Notes under the pieces: model-generated
Seen by the model: the letters and a program-made list of their open reading frames with translations, nothing else
Told to the model about the DNA's origin: nothing
Databases searched by the model: none
NCBI GenBank assembly: GCA_050084515.1
Contig: CM114275.1
Span: forward strand, 27,342,001 to 27,406,000
Length of the DNA stretch: 64,000 nucleotides
Reading direction: 5' to 3'
DNA from: Blasia pusilla
Taxonomy: Eukaryota > Marchantiophyta > Marchantiopsida > Blasiales
Translations under genes and position numbers: made by a program
Shown: positions 1 through 10,138 of the stretch, one piece after another
Layout: each line of letters starts with the position of its first letter
Numbering within the stretch: the stretch's first letter is position 1

Positions 1-4
1 TCTC

Positions 5-69
5 CAAATTATGGGCTTCTCCGCCTGATGGAGAATCCCTCTCCATCAGGCGGAGAAGCCCATAATTTG
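5..69. repeat. Perfect 30-bp inverted repeat (hairpin)
   Basis: Positions 5-34 are the exact reverse complement of 40-69, separated by a 5-base loop (ATCCC). The arms begin CAAATTATGGGC. There is no mismatch over 30 bp, so transcript or single-stranded DNA would fold into a very stable hairpin. It lies just beyond the 3' end of the decayed minus-strand ORF that follows. It could be a foldback terminus of a transposon or a terminator-like hairpin; the window edge prevents a decision. Confidence 0.95.
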
Positions 70-89
70 CAGGCTGCTAGAAATTTGCG

Positions 90-888
90 CTAGGTATCTG
101 CATTCACGCAATTGATGAGGTACCTGTACACCATCCGCTGGGCAGCTCTTTGTTGAGATGACTCAACCGCCAACTCTTGAAGATCTCGCTTCTTCTTTGC
201 AAAATCCTGTTTCCTCGCATCTATTTCCTCGTCCACATCTGCCTGAGGGAGGGTGTGATTCTTGAACATCATCCGAAATCCTGGGTTTTTTTGTCGACTT
301 ATCTCTGATGTCATCAAGCCATAGTTCAAAATCTTTTGCGGCCTCTAGGTTTGATTCCTCTGGAACTGGCTAAATCTTCTTCAGCTCCGCTTGTAGACCC
401 ACGATCATGGACTTCCTGAGAAGGCACAGCACGTCCTAGAATGACCATTCCCTTAGCCAATGGGAGATCATTGGATGTGAAACTCCCGGAGGGTGGTGTG
501 CCGCCCGCTTTTGCGCCTCAGTGCCCTCGAGACTGATTTTCATCAGTCTCGATTCGCCTAAACTCGGATATGCCAGACAACGCAAACCTGTGCACGCGGT
601 CCAAAGACACTTTCTTTCCGATCTGACCTTGTGGGTCTTCGTCTCTCTTCCACTTGTGCTTGATTATCGGCTTGAGCTTCTTGTAAAACTCCAGGCCAAG
701 TTTGGGGTTCAGAATTGCAATATAACACTGCATCTTGCTTGCAGTGTACTTTGTAGTTGAAGATACGGCAGTCTGAAGAAATTTAGCCCATTCCAACACG
801 GAGACGTTCTCCCTTGGCTCCAGTTCCAACGTAGCACTCTTCTTGGTGGCTTGGATCTTGGACCAATAGAGAATCGTGACGGTTGTAT
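90..888 (-). pseudogene. Decayed ORF of unknown function
   Basis: I do not recognise this protein. Reading from 888 down, one frame stays open to a stop at 518 (about 123 codons). It includes ELEPRENVSVLEWAKF and a basic KLKPIIKHKWKRDEDP stretch. Coding-like sequence then continues through in-frame stops and a frameshift near 240-270 to a stop at 90. This last part is rich in charged residues (DEEIDARKQDFAKKKRDLQ) and probably helical. It is divergent from the plus-strand Cys-rich ORF at 1608, with a palindrome-rich spacer between, mirroring the arrangement at 6421-10013. That makes it likely to be the second ORF of the same composite transposon. No obvious homology to the minus ORF at 6421-7836 was seen by eye. 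Confidence 0.4.
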
Positions 889-1150
889 CTTAGGAAATGA
901 AGGTATTTGCCCAGGTCTTCTTCTTTATTTGAGATCCCTTTGCCAACATCTCATCAACTAGATCGTCATCCACAAATCCCTTGTACTCTTCCGGGTGCGT
1001 CGTAAGCACCTTCTTGACCCTACCGCAATCCTGGATCCAGTGGTGGGTGACGTTCCCCTAAGATACAATCCTGCAAATCCAAACACAAGGTAAGAATACT
1101 GCAACCTATCGGTTTCTGTCTGGTTGCACCAGAGAGTCATGAACAGAGAG

Positions 1151-1592
1151 TGCAACATGTCGGACTCCGATGGGTTGCAACACTCTCGGGAGATTTCAAG
1201 GATGCCTCATCCGTCGGAGTCCGACGGGTTGCAAAAATCGCTTTGACTTGCAATCTCTTTGACAAAAAATATATTTCCTGCAACCCGTCGGACTCTGACG
1301 GATTGGGCATCCTTGAAATCTCTCGGGAGTGTTGCAACCCATCGGAGTCCGACGGGTTGCGCAATGGCCCTATAAAGTTGGAATTGGGCGCCTAAAAGCA
1401 AGCTCTTGGACTCCGACGACTTGCCCTGGGGGGAAAATGCAACCCGTCGGAGTCCGACGAGTTGCTTTTCGCCAAAAGTATCCAAAAAATAGGGGAGAGT
1501 CCAGCAACTCGTCGGACTCTGACGAGTTGCTTTAAAGCATCGGATGATTTCTTACCCCTCATTGTGCAACTCGTCGGAGTCCGACGGATTGC
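1151..1592. repeat. Palindromic repeat cluster 1 (seven copies)
   Basis: Seven near-copies of a 27-bp palindrome, left half GCAACCCGTCGGA and right half TCCGACGGGTTGC around a central base. They lie at about 1151-1180, 1207-1234, 1280-1306, 1332-1360, 1439-1465, 1504-1530 and 1566-1592. Changes in one half are often compensated in the other (for example both halves carrying GCAACTC/GAGTTGC at 1504), so the dyad symmetry itself appears to be maintained. The cluster fills the spacer between divergent ORFs. A TATA-like CCTATAAAG lies at about 1369. Confidence 0.92.
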
Positions 1593-1607
1593 AGAACAAA
1601 TAAATCA

Positions 1608-3018
1608 TGCAGTGTGGAATCTCCTACCTCACAAAAATGGTCAATATCGAGTTTATGGCTTGCCTCTGGAGCCCTCTGGAGTTCGGAATTTCCTAGTGCA
1701 CCAAGCTCTACGTTTGCCACTCCCAGCTCTGTAGATCCGGCATCGACTCCAACTTCACACGTTCGTAACAATGTTGTACTTCCTGAAGACATTCCGCATG
1801 TCGTCAACCTCAGTGGATCTGTCGAACACCATCTGGGCCCTGCCTCTACGTACGCGTTCATCTTGCGAGTATCAAGCAATTGTTTGTTGTCATCTCTGCC
1901 CTTTAAAATGTTCAAGCACATTCTTGTTGACAAGCTTTTGCCCACGTACAATGGTAATTGCATTTTTGAGTTTCCTCCACTTGTTGGTCCTGCTCAAAAG
2001 AAAGATGGAGGACGCTTGAAGGGTATGGAGAGAAAGTGTGATTGTCATCGATGGTGCAGGCTTCAATGGACTAGTGCTTCAATTCCAGATGGTCCTTGGA
2101 TTGTTTCTTGCCGCCAATGCGTTGGAGCCCTGGAGTGTAGAAGTTCAGGTTGCCTGTATCTAGAGCACAATGGGCGAGTCAATACGTCACAATTCCCCCC
2201 AAAGAATCCAGAAACTCCATGTGAGGTCGGAAGGCCATCGATGTCCTCATTGTCAGGCATCCCCTTTTTGCGTTGGAGCGTGTCCAGCATACATCTTTTT
2301 CATTGTGGACAACTTCAGTTCTACGTCCGAGTACACCAAGTTGGAAGTTCATGTTAGCTCCCACATTCATCTTGTTACCGGTGCAATTCAGAGACACATC
2401 AAGGAGGATGTGGCAAAGAAAGTGGCCGAGTTATATAGAAACTCTCTGGGATCAAAGCCCGGAGTGATCAAGTTAACAACACCATCACAAATTTGTGAAC
2501 AACTGCTTGGAATCCTTGGGTAGGGCGAGATCATGGCTGCTGAGGAGAAACATCTTTGGGAAAATCTTGCATTTCTCGTTGATCCTGAATGCTTCCGGAA
2601 CTTGCTGCGTCAAATATGGGTACTTGATGGAAAGACGGCCGAAATGGATGCCATTTCCAGAATCAAGGCCAACTCCAAATTTCCATTTATTCAGAGATGG
2701 TAGTTCATGGGCCAGAGAGGCGAAGGATCCAGGGCTTATGTCTTCAAAATGTCAACTATAGGGCCGTCGAGTGGCCTCGATCTTCTGGATCAAATGAGGG
2801 AAGGAGAAGATCTCTACGGAAGCTGGGTAAGCTTTGATATTTGCTACAGAGTGTTGAATGGATGGTTGACCATGGGTGCTCATGTTTACGACCATATGGA
2901 GAAGGGACTAAAAACCATATTTTTCTGTGAGGTAAATGTAGAAGACGTTGGAAGTTTGAAGATATGTTGGTTACTCTTATTGGAGGTGGTGAAGGAAAAC
3001 AAAAAGCCACCTCCATAA
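1608..3018 (+). pseudogene. Transposon ORF, Cys-rich domain plus transposase-like region (copy 1)
   Basis: This is a paralogue of the plus ORF at 9191. Alignable sequence starts at VWNLLP (about 1612), so the first roughly 75 codons of the other copy are missing and palindromic repeat abuts the break. A frameshift near 1690 and another near 2195 interrupt it. After these come RCPHCQASPFCVGACP (a C-X2-C...C-X3-C cluster) and a helical stretch to a stop at 2521. The reading resumes about 2532-2703 (stop) and 2707-3018, which contains SWVSFDICYRVLNGW and GAHVYDHMEKGLKTI. Upstream is the RRQCVGALECRS-type Cys cluster. Such a Cys-rich N-terminus followed by an acidic/aromatic core resembles large DNA-transposon proteins of non-seed plants. 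The superfamily is not identified. The copy is non-functional. Confidence 0.55.
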
Positions 3019-3486
3019 ATTTATGGATTCATGGCGGACAATGCACAACCTGGATGGATTGCTATTAGGGGTGGGGAGGTTCAACCGGAGAGGGAAAGGT
3101 CGGATGCTTTCCATTGGCAATAGTCTATGACCCGGTACACCAAATCTTGCATCAATGAGAATAAGAGAACAGAGCATGTCACTCTACTCCAACGCTGCAA
3201 GGATAGCAAAACCTTGAAACAGACTATGGAATGCCAAAAAGAACTTCATGGGTGGTGAAGGAAGCATGCGATTGAGGGGAAATACAAAGAGTTGTGCTCT
3301 TAGCTCAGTTGGTGGACTGTACGAATGAGACAATGGGGAAACTTTATGCGGCAGGTGAGTTCAATATTTCATCATGTCAAGCTCATGCTGAGAATTGTTT
3401 GAAAAGTTGTAGCTCAAGTTGAGAAGCGTGGGAACTATAGGGATTTCAAACCTTAGAAACCAACAGGTTGCATCAAGAATTTTTGT

Positions 3487-3804
3487 GCAACCCATCGGAA
3501 CTCAACTGGTTGCATGAGTGTCAGAACCTTTGGACCCTTGTGCAACCCGTTGTCATTCTAGGGATGCCTCCGACTTGCAACCCGTTCCAAGTTGGAGGCT
3601 GGAAAATCCATGTGCAACCCGTCGGATTCCGATGACTTGCACTTGGATCTTCCAGCCCGGAGTGGCCAATGTAACTTGCAACCCGAATCCAACGTGTTGC
3701 ACTAGGTGGTTCCTTGGTGTTGCAACACGTCAAAAACCGACGGGTTGCAATTTCATTCATGGGATGCCTCCGACTTGCAACTCGTCGGGTTTCGACATGT
3801 TGCT
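3487..3804. repeat. Palindromic repeat cluster 2
   Basis: More diverged copies of the GCAACCCGTCGGA / TCCGACGGGTTGC palindrome at about 3487-3514, 3612-3640, 3674-3701, 3720-3750 and 3774-3804, plus half-sites near 3540-3600. Several are no longer symmetrical. They follow the 3' end of the decayed plus-strand ORF, so the repeat is not confined to promoter-side spacers. Confidence 0.8.
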
Positions 3805-3995
3805 TTTTTCTTTGCTTATAGAGCTATTTCCGTTCCCTTCTCACATTGTTGTCGTTACAGGGATTGAACATTCATGAAAATGCCCTCTGCCCCAACATAA
3901 GTGGAGCAAAGAGTGTTCATTCCTCTTGGAGGTTGTCACAAGCATACCAAAAAATTTCACTTGTGGATGCATGCTAACAAGACCAGGCAAGGGAA

Positions 3996-4562
3996 ATGCT
4001 ACAGTCTGCAGCATCCCATATCTTCCTCATAAAAGGCATAACTAAAGGAAAGGGACCTTCGATTTACGAGCTCTATGTCAAGGCGACTGTGAGATCTGGT
4101 GATGAGAAACTCTATGTGGAGGCCTTCAATCGGTGTAAAGCAGGAACTCCCCTCGAGCAAGATGTCCACATTGGTGGGGATATTCGTGGGCATGTTTCAA
4201 GACGTCCCATATAGATGGTGGTAGAGCAGTTCGAGCGAGACTCGTGGAGACCAGATAAGTATCTTGACTACATGCAAGTGAAGAGGCAACATCGAGGAAC
4301 AAGCCCAGTGATTTATTTGGATGAAGAAATTACGCCGCCCGGGTATTCAAAGACCCCGGATTGCTACCAAATCTTAGTAGAAGTAACTTCTCCAAAATCA
4401 GTGAATGTTTTGTTTCAAAAGCCCTCCGTTGCTGGAAGCTCACAACATCTGGTCTCTGGGGTAGTTCAACCGTATGGAAATCCGGTCATTGAGGTGGATT
4501 GCAACCTCAAAGGTGGCATATATCTCAAAGCAAACGTGGATATGGATCCACTTGCAGGGTAG
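3996..4562 (+). pseudogene. Hypothetical ORF remnant
   Basis: Two abutting ORFs in the same frame are separated by one TAG at 4212-4214. Together they cover about 188 codons. The text looks coding (SGDEKLYVEAFNRCKAGT; TPPGYSKTPDCYQILVEV) but matches no family I know. It may be the C-terminal part of the transposon protein at 1608-3018 or a separate captured exon. There are no membrane segments or recognisable motifs. Confidence 0.3.
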
Positions 4563-5230
4563 GATCTTATGGCATTAGGAGAGCATGCGGCACTTTCCTA
4601 AATAAGAAATGTACAAGGACTGGACGACCATTTCTTGGCTTATGGGGGCTCAAAACCTTTGATCGTTTCACGAGGACCGAATCCTGCGCTTTCCAAAAGT
4701 CTTATCCGGCTGCCTTGGAGCTGGGGGCTAGTATTCTGGCACGAGAGAGGAAGAGAGGAAGAGAGGAGAGTCTCTCTTCAAAGAAAAGGGCCAAATCTAC
4801 CTCCTCTCTTCAAAAAAATTTGACATTTTCAAAAATTTTGTTTGCTTTCAAATTCATGAAATCTTTAGAAGAGAGTAGGTAGTGGTCCGTGTTCGGGCCT
4901 AAAGAAACCTCCTTTTTGTAGGGGGCGAAAAACTAGTAGACATCATAAGACCACTACAAACATTTTCCCATCACTCTCCATGTGAGCCTAATTTTTCTCA
5001 CATTGCCTATATCAGTCTACAGTAAGCTGTGCCTAGGGCCTTTTTGTTTTTAGGACCATTGGCAAATAATGTGACCATAAGTAGCAATCTCATCTCAATC
5101 AAAGGTTCAAATAAAGACCAACTTTGTGAAATGTGAACACAGGAGACGATAATTGAACCAAAAGATTGTTAGCTCTCTGGAGTAAAGAGGAAATAATGTC
5201 CCTTCATTCAGATTCTAAATCTGAGGCGAG
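4563..5230. other. Non-coding stretch
   Basis: No gene, RNA or repeat structure recognised. There are short purine-rich runs (gagagaggaagagagg near 4745) and A/T-rich sequence only. Confidence 0.5.
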
Positions 5231-5390
5231 AAGTTGCATCCCTCCCAATCCGTGGGAATTTTACAGGTTGCAACTCTTGTAACTCGTCGGAATCAGATGG
5301 CTTGCACCCCTTGCAAGAAAGCTCACCATAACAAAGGAAAGATTTTGAGAAGTGATTCCATTCCACCTTGCATCCACAAAGATAACACTA

Positions 5391-6425
5391 GTTGGGAATT
5401 CATCACGTCTTAGAGAAGAAAAGAAGCCTCATTTGTTTAGACAATATAAGGGAACGATCCGACATCTTGCTTGGAAATGGTTAAAAAGTTGCGATGGTGA
5501 AAAAGGAAAAGTTGCAACCCGTCGAATCAGACGGGTTGCAAAATAAACATTCTGAGTAGCTAGAAGAAAACAAGTCCAAATAAAATATTCAACAAACTTT
5601 TACAAACATCATTATCGTTTGAAAAAATCTTGCCCTTTATTACATCCAAAGGAAGCTCAGAAATGTACATTTGATCTAGTCTATGATTTCTTTAGCCTCA
5701 TCATCTACAAATTTACTCCTAACTCTCATAGATTCTTGTACACAAGGAATGTCTTGGGATACAAGTGGCTCCTCTGGCCGATTGTAGATGGGGATCGAAA
5801 ATGTTGGCGAATTCGATAGCCTTGGCACCCCCCTAGGTACACCATAACGGTCCCATGTAACCTCATTTGAGTCCCACCGCCTTCCTCGGCAGTAAATCTT
5901 GTACGCTTTGCAAGGTGACACCCATCCAGTATCAATATGTGCTCCGTTCTTGGAGACACCATCATGTCCTCAACCAAGTAGTAGGAATCCGACACGTCTT
6001 ATAGAAGAGAGGAAGCCTAAGACTTGTTTGACGAAACTAGGGGAAGATGCCAAAGTGAAGAAGCCCGCCCGAATGCCTATAAAGTTGGACTAACAGGGAA
6101 AGAGTCCGATCACTCACGCAGCCAACCTGTCGCAATCCGACAGGTTGCTTGGAAGTGGTTGAAAAGATGCAGTGGTCAAAAAGTGAACACTGCAACCCGT
6201 GGCACTCTGACGGGTTGCAATATGAACTGTCCGAGTACATAGACGATTACAATCGACAACAACAAAAGATATATTCAACAAACTTTTACAAACACCATCA
6301 TCGTTTGAGAAAATCTTGTCCTTTATAACATCCGAAGGAAGCTTGGAACTGTACATTTGATCTATTCTATGAATTCTTTTGCCTCGTCATCAAATAAATC
6401 CCTACTCCAAAATGTTGCAGTCAAG
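5391..6425. repeat. About 600-bp tandem duplication containing palindromes
   Basis: Segment 5391-5730 is repeated with about 80 percent identity by eye at 5985-6425. Both start with (t)cacgtctta(t)agaaga, contain a palindrome pair (5511-5541; 6117-6148 and 6190-6220), share attcaacaaacttttacaaaca, and end with ggaagct..gtacatttgatcta. The duplicated piece overlaps the 3' end of the minus-strand gene at 6421, suggesting its 3' flank was duplicated. A further diverged palindrome lies at 5264-5306. Confidence 0.8.
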
Positions 6426-7836
6426 CTGGGTCCTTGAGTTCTTTGAACTCACTCGCCCCTGAAAGGCCCACTAGGTCGAACACCAAGTCACCCGGCCTTG
6501 AGCAGAGCTCGATGAGCGTTTGCATCAACGCCGACGACTTTTCCCTTCCTCCAAGTAAGGGGGTATCATTTCCCATGTAAATTCCCGGGGGGGAATTGTA
6601 TAAACTATCTAAGTTGTACCCATTGGAGCATGGATCCATTGGATCGAGGATCTGAAACACTTGGAAGTTGTGCTTGGGCCTTACAAAACAGTAGAAAAAA
6701 TAGTGGTCCATCTATAAAGAAGCAGGTTGGAAACAATGTCAGCAACAAGAAAGAGCTAATTTCAGTATGCAACAACAAGAAAGGTCTACTATCAGTATGG
6801 TGACACAATGTGCAACTTGTCCCCAAAGAACTTCTCAATTGCCCTTCTGAATTCGTGATCTCTCATCCTCCAGAATATATTGAGCGCCTCCAAGTCCTCT
6901 TCCGTAACCAGCGCTTGGATTCCATGTTCATCGTAAGGCTGAACATAGAACGGAGGGAAGCTATCGACGTAGGATGTTGTCGCTGCTGATTGTTTCAGCT
7001 TCGCAATATCCTCGTCAGACTGAATTTCGCGGACGTACTCTACTGTCCACAATCGGCATAGTAGAATTCTCGGGGCGTTCTGGCCCTCCATCAGTGCCAT
7101 CTGCTTTACCACCTGTCACAACGGGGACAAGGTCAATAAACTACACTGCATTACCAATGAATTGCAAGAAAACCCTTCACATAACTCAAAGAACAAAGAT
7201 CGTATCTTACCCACTCGAAGATTGGGTCGGTATCTTGGCCCGCCAACTGCTCTGGGACAGAGTCGGCAAGTCCACTGGAAACTCGTCGATCCGATAGAAG
7301 TCGATTTCTTCCGCCGGGCTAAGAGACGAGGAAGACCGCTCTCCTGCTTCTTCATCGATGTCCACCATCTCCACGCTGGCTGTCCTCATGACCTCATCGT
7401 CCGTCACTTGAACTTCAGCCGTTTCCGCTATATTGATTGTGTCCCCGGACTTCATCGGGGACATTTCCTGCATCTCTACACTTTTGGTTAGACGGGCCGG
7501 GCTTTCTTCAATGGCAATCGCTTTTTCCCTTCGAGCTTTTGCCAATTCTGCTCTCCTCACCGACGCGTCCAAACGCTTCTTTTCACGCTTTTCCTCGGCG
7601 ATCCTTTTCTTCAAGGCCTGCGACGCCTCAGCCTCTGCGCTATGTTTTTCGAGCGCCTCCTCAATACGTTTTGCAAGAAGCTCCTGCCTGTGCATATTCG
7701 CTTCCCTTTCGCGCTCCTTGATCTCTTGCTGCCTTATCTCATTGGCCAAATGAGGCCCTGGAGATGGTGACGCAGGAGTCCTAGACTTGGGAGTGAAGCT
7801 CCCAGCCTTGCTTGCTTGAGTTTTTTTCCTTGTCAT
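6421..7836 (-). pseudogene. Coiled-coil ORF with methyltransferase-like C-terminal segment, probably transposon-borne
   Basis: There are three open blocks on the minus strand. 7836-7207 starts with ATG at 7836 (MTRKKTQASKAG; the longer reading begins at a TTG). It encodes a basic, Pro/Ser-rich N-terminus and then a long charged helix (KEREREANMHRQELLAKRIE). 7112-6792 encodes YVREIQSDEDIAKLKQ and AIEKFFGDKLHIVSPY. 6711-6421 encodes EKSSALMQTLIELCSRPGDL followed by VFDLVGLSGAS. The last block resembles the motif X-I region of amino-methyltransferases of the beta class (KP..L...I...PGD.V.D...G.G). No DPPY/DPPW catalytic motif was found, and G-S-G-T is degraded to GLSGAS. The gaps begin with GT (gtaaga at 7208) and end with AG, so introns are possible, but the first junction does not keep frame. 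TATA box at 8098-8105. Function unproven. Confidence 0.4.
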
Positions 7837-8097
7837 TGTTCCCAAAAATGCTTCCTATGGACAAGGAAATTGCTTTCTGTGCACAATGAGTCGCCTCGAG
7901 GAGTCACCTTGATGAGTCGCCTTGCTGATGTCGCGATGAGTCGCCTTGATTAGTTGCTCGAATCATCTCGCGATCGTTCGCTCGAATTGTCTCGCAATGA
8001 GTCGCCATGTAAAGCGCCCCTTGGTATTTGGTCAGCTGCTCGCGGAAGAGCAATTGAGTTAGCGAAACGAAAAACCAGAAATGAGCAAACCCTCGCC

Positions 8098-8105
8098 TAT
8101 TTATA
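8098..8105 (-). promoter_or_regulatory. TATA box for the minus-strand ORF
   Basis: TATAAATA on the minus strand, about 260 bp upstream of the ATG at 7836 and facing away from the palindrome array. With the plus-strand TATA at 9103 it brackets an approximately 1-kb divergent promoter region. Confidence 0.6.
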
Positions 8106-8194
8106 CTTTTCAAGCCGTTGGGCTGACCGTTGGGTCGCATCGTCGTTTTGACGGCGACGTGTCGACTGTTATGGAAGTCTGGACATGAAAACCA

Positions 8195-9010
8195 CCAACC
8201 CGATGGCTCCGATGGGTTGCACGCTTCCTACGGGTTCTAGGCATCCATCCATCCTTGCAACCCGTCGGAGACTGACAGGTTGCGCGCCTCCGCCGTCCTT
8301 GGGCAGCAACGCGAGGTACCCTCGCAACCCGTTGGAGATCGGGGCGTTGCATAGGTCTTGGGATGACAAGGCGGGGCACCCGCACAACTCGTCAGAGGCC
8401 AACGGGTTGCACGCTTCCTTCATGTAAGCGTTACAAGGCAAGGCACTTGCGCAATCCTTCTGAGGCCGACGGGTTGCGCGCCTCCGCCGTCTTCAAGCAA
8501 GAAGGCGGGGCACCCGCGCAACTCGTCCGAGGCCGACGGGTTGCATGCTTCCTTCATGTAAGCGTTACAAGGTCAGGCACTTGCGCAACCCGTCCGAATC
8601 CGACGGGTTGCACGCTTCCCTTATCTTGGGGTAATAGGCGAGGTACCAAGGCAACCCATCGATTAGCGACAGGTTGCACACTTTTCTATCCCTCGGGTAA
8701 CAATGCGACAACGCATAGTTAGGAGGCAACCCTTAGCAATCTGACGGGTCACAAGATCTACCCTGAGTTGGACAATCCCGCAAAAGTCCCCAACGATTGG
8801 TTGCCTTAGCAAATGCAAGCTATGTCTCGTGTTTGATGCTAGCAAAATTGACTCAAAAGACCATTGGTCGGCAAGAAGGGGGTACCAACTCAACGGACTC
8901 CGACGGGTTCCAACTTGCATTGGGACACGGAAAAAAAAAGAACTGGGTGCTTCGCAACCCAAGTCTCTGATTCCCAAATTTTGCAACCCATCGGACTCCG
9001 ACAGGTTGCA
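8195..9010. repeat. Palindromic repeat array, about 66-bp period
   Basis: At least nine copies of the GCAACCCGTCGGA/TCCGACGGGTTGC palindrome at about 8195, 8258, 8323, 8382, 8450, 8516, 8583, 8650 and 8722. The spacing is regular, roughly 60-70 bp. Spacers are partly alike (gcgcctccgccgtc; cttccttcatgtaagcgttacaagg occurs twice). Two more copies lie at about 8880 and 8980. The array sits between two outward-facing TATA boxes. Confidence 0.92.
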
Positions 9011-9102
9011 ACAGAATTGAATCCATCATGTCAGATAATCTCACCTACCAAACTTCATCTTGTCAGTCATATTCCGTCAGGAGAATCGGAGTCCCTATTC
9101 GC

Positions 9103-9110
9103 TATAAATT
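9103..9110 (+). promoter_or_regulatory. TATA box for the plus-strand ORF
   Basis: TATAAATT about 80 bp upstream of the ATG at 9191. It is followed by a pyrimidine-rich leader (repeated attctcattc/cccattccc) typical of a plant 5' UTR, and lies about 95 bp downstream of the last palindrome. Confidence 0.6.
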
Positions 9111-9190
9111 AAACATTCTCATTCTCATACCCATTCCCATTTTTATCCTCATTCTTATTCTCAGTCTCCTCCCGATGGAATCTTCCGAGA

Positions 9191-10138
9191 ATGGATAATT
9201 ATGTGAAGCTCACTTGTGGCAGTCATCTAGCGGCCCTTCCTCAATCAGAAATCGTTCGATCGCAAGGTCGTGAGTCTTTCATACCAGTGGATGAAAATTT
9301 TCTCTCAGTTCGATTTCTTCTCCACATTGGAACCATCTTTGTATTCAAGGATGTTAGGATGGACGGTACAGAGGACATAATAGGTGAGACAGTCCTGCCA
9401 GTGATTGCAGACCGTAAAGTATGGAATCTCCTACCTCTAGCAAATGGTCAATACAGAGTTTACGGCTTGCCTCTGAATTCCTCTGTTTCCCAAGTAGACG
9501 GTCGAGAATTTCCTAGTGCACCGAGCTCTACGTTTGCAACTCCTACCTCAGTAGATCCGGCATCGACTCCAACTTCACACGCTCGTAACAATGTTGTACT
9601 TCGTGAAGACATTCCGGATATCGTCAACCTCAGTGGATCTGTCGGACACCAACCGGGCCCTCTATCCGCCTATTTGTTCCGCTTGCGAGTATCAGGAAAT
9701 AGCTTGCTATCGTATCTGGCCTTGAAAATGTTCAAGCACATTCTTGTCTACGAGCTGCCGCCCACGTACAATGGTAATTCCATTTTTGAGTTGCCTCCAC
9801 TTGCTACTCTTGCTCAAAAGAAAGATGGAGGACGCTTGAAGGGTATGGACAGAAAGTCTGATTGTTATCAATGGTGCAGGCTTCAACGGACTAGTGCTTC
9901 AATTCCAAATGGTCCTTGGATTGTCTCCCGCCGCCAATGCGTTGGAGCCTTGGAGTGTAGAAGTCCAGCATGCCCATATCTAGAGCGCAACGGGCGGGTC
10001 AATACGTCGCAATTTGTGGCTCCTGAGCAATCGGAGGCGCTGGTGGTCCTCTCCCATGTTGTGGGCAGTCTCTCTGCCTATGGGCCCCTCCACACGTCCA
10101 ACAAGACCACATCGGTCCCTGCTGGGCAACATATGTAG
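9191..10138 (+). CDS. Cys-rich transposon ORF, 3' end replaced by antisense gag fragment (copy 2)
   Basis: An uninterrupted 315-codon ORF starts at ATG 9191 (MDNYVKLTCGSHLAALPQ). Residues 1 to about 275 are a unique region ending in a cysteine cluster (YQWCRL; RRQCVGALECRS; ACPYLERNGRVN). Such clusters occur near the N-terminus of large DNA-transposon proteins. Comparison with the copy at 1608 shows homology stopping at about 10013. From there the remaining roughly 40 codons read antisense through a Gypsy gag zinc-knuckle fragment, so the original downstream part (CPHC cluster and core) has been lost and the C-terminus is accidental. It has a TATA box and leader upstream. It may be expressed but cannot be a complete transposase. 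Family not identified. Confidence 0.6.
   Translation: MDNYVKLTCGSHLAALPQSEIVRSQGRESFIPVDENFLSVRFLLHIGTIFVFKDVRMDGTEDIIGETVLPVIADRKVWNLLPLANGQYRVYGLPLNSSVSQVDGREFPSAPSSTFATPTSVDPASTPTSHARNNVVLREDIPDIVNLSGSVGHQPGPLSAYLFRLRVSGNSLLSYLALKMFKHILVYELPPTYNGNSIFELPPLATLAQKKDGGRLKGMDRKSDCYQWCRLQRTSASIPNGPWIVSRRQCVGALECRSPACPYLERNGRVNTSQFVAPEQSEALVVLSHVVGSLSAYGPLHTSNKTTSVPAGQHM

Noticed and set aside
3297-3345. tRNA-like start (ttagctcagttggtgga)
   Set aside because: Looks like a tRNA A box, but no B box (GGTTCRA) or cloverleaf follows.
8195-8760. CRISPR-like array (27-bp palindromic repeat, about 39-bp spacers)
   Set aside because: The repeats are too variable, spacers are partly similar to one another, no cas gene exists and the window is plant nuclear DNA.
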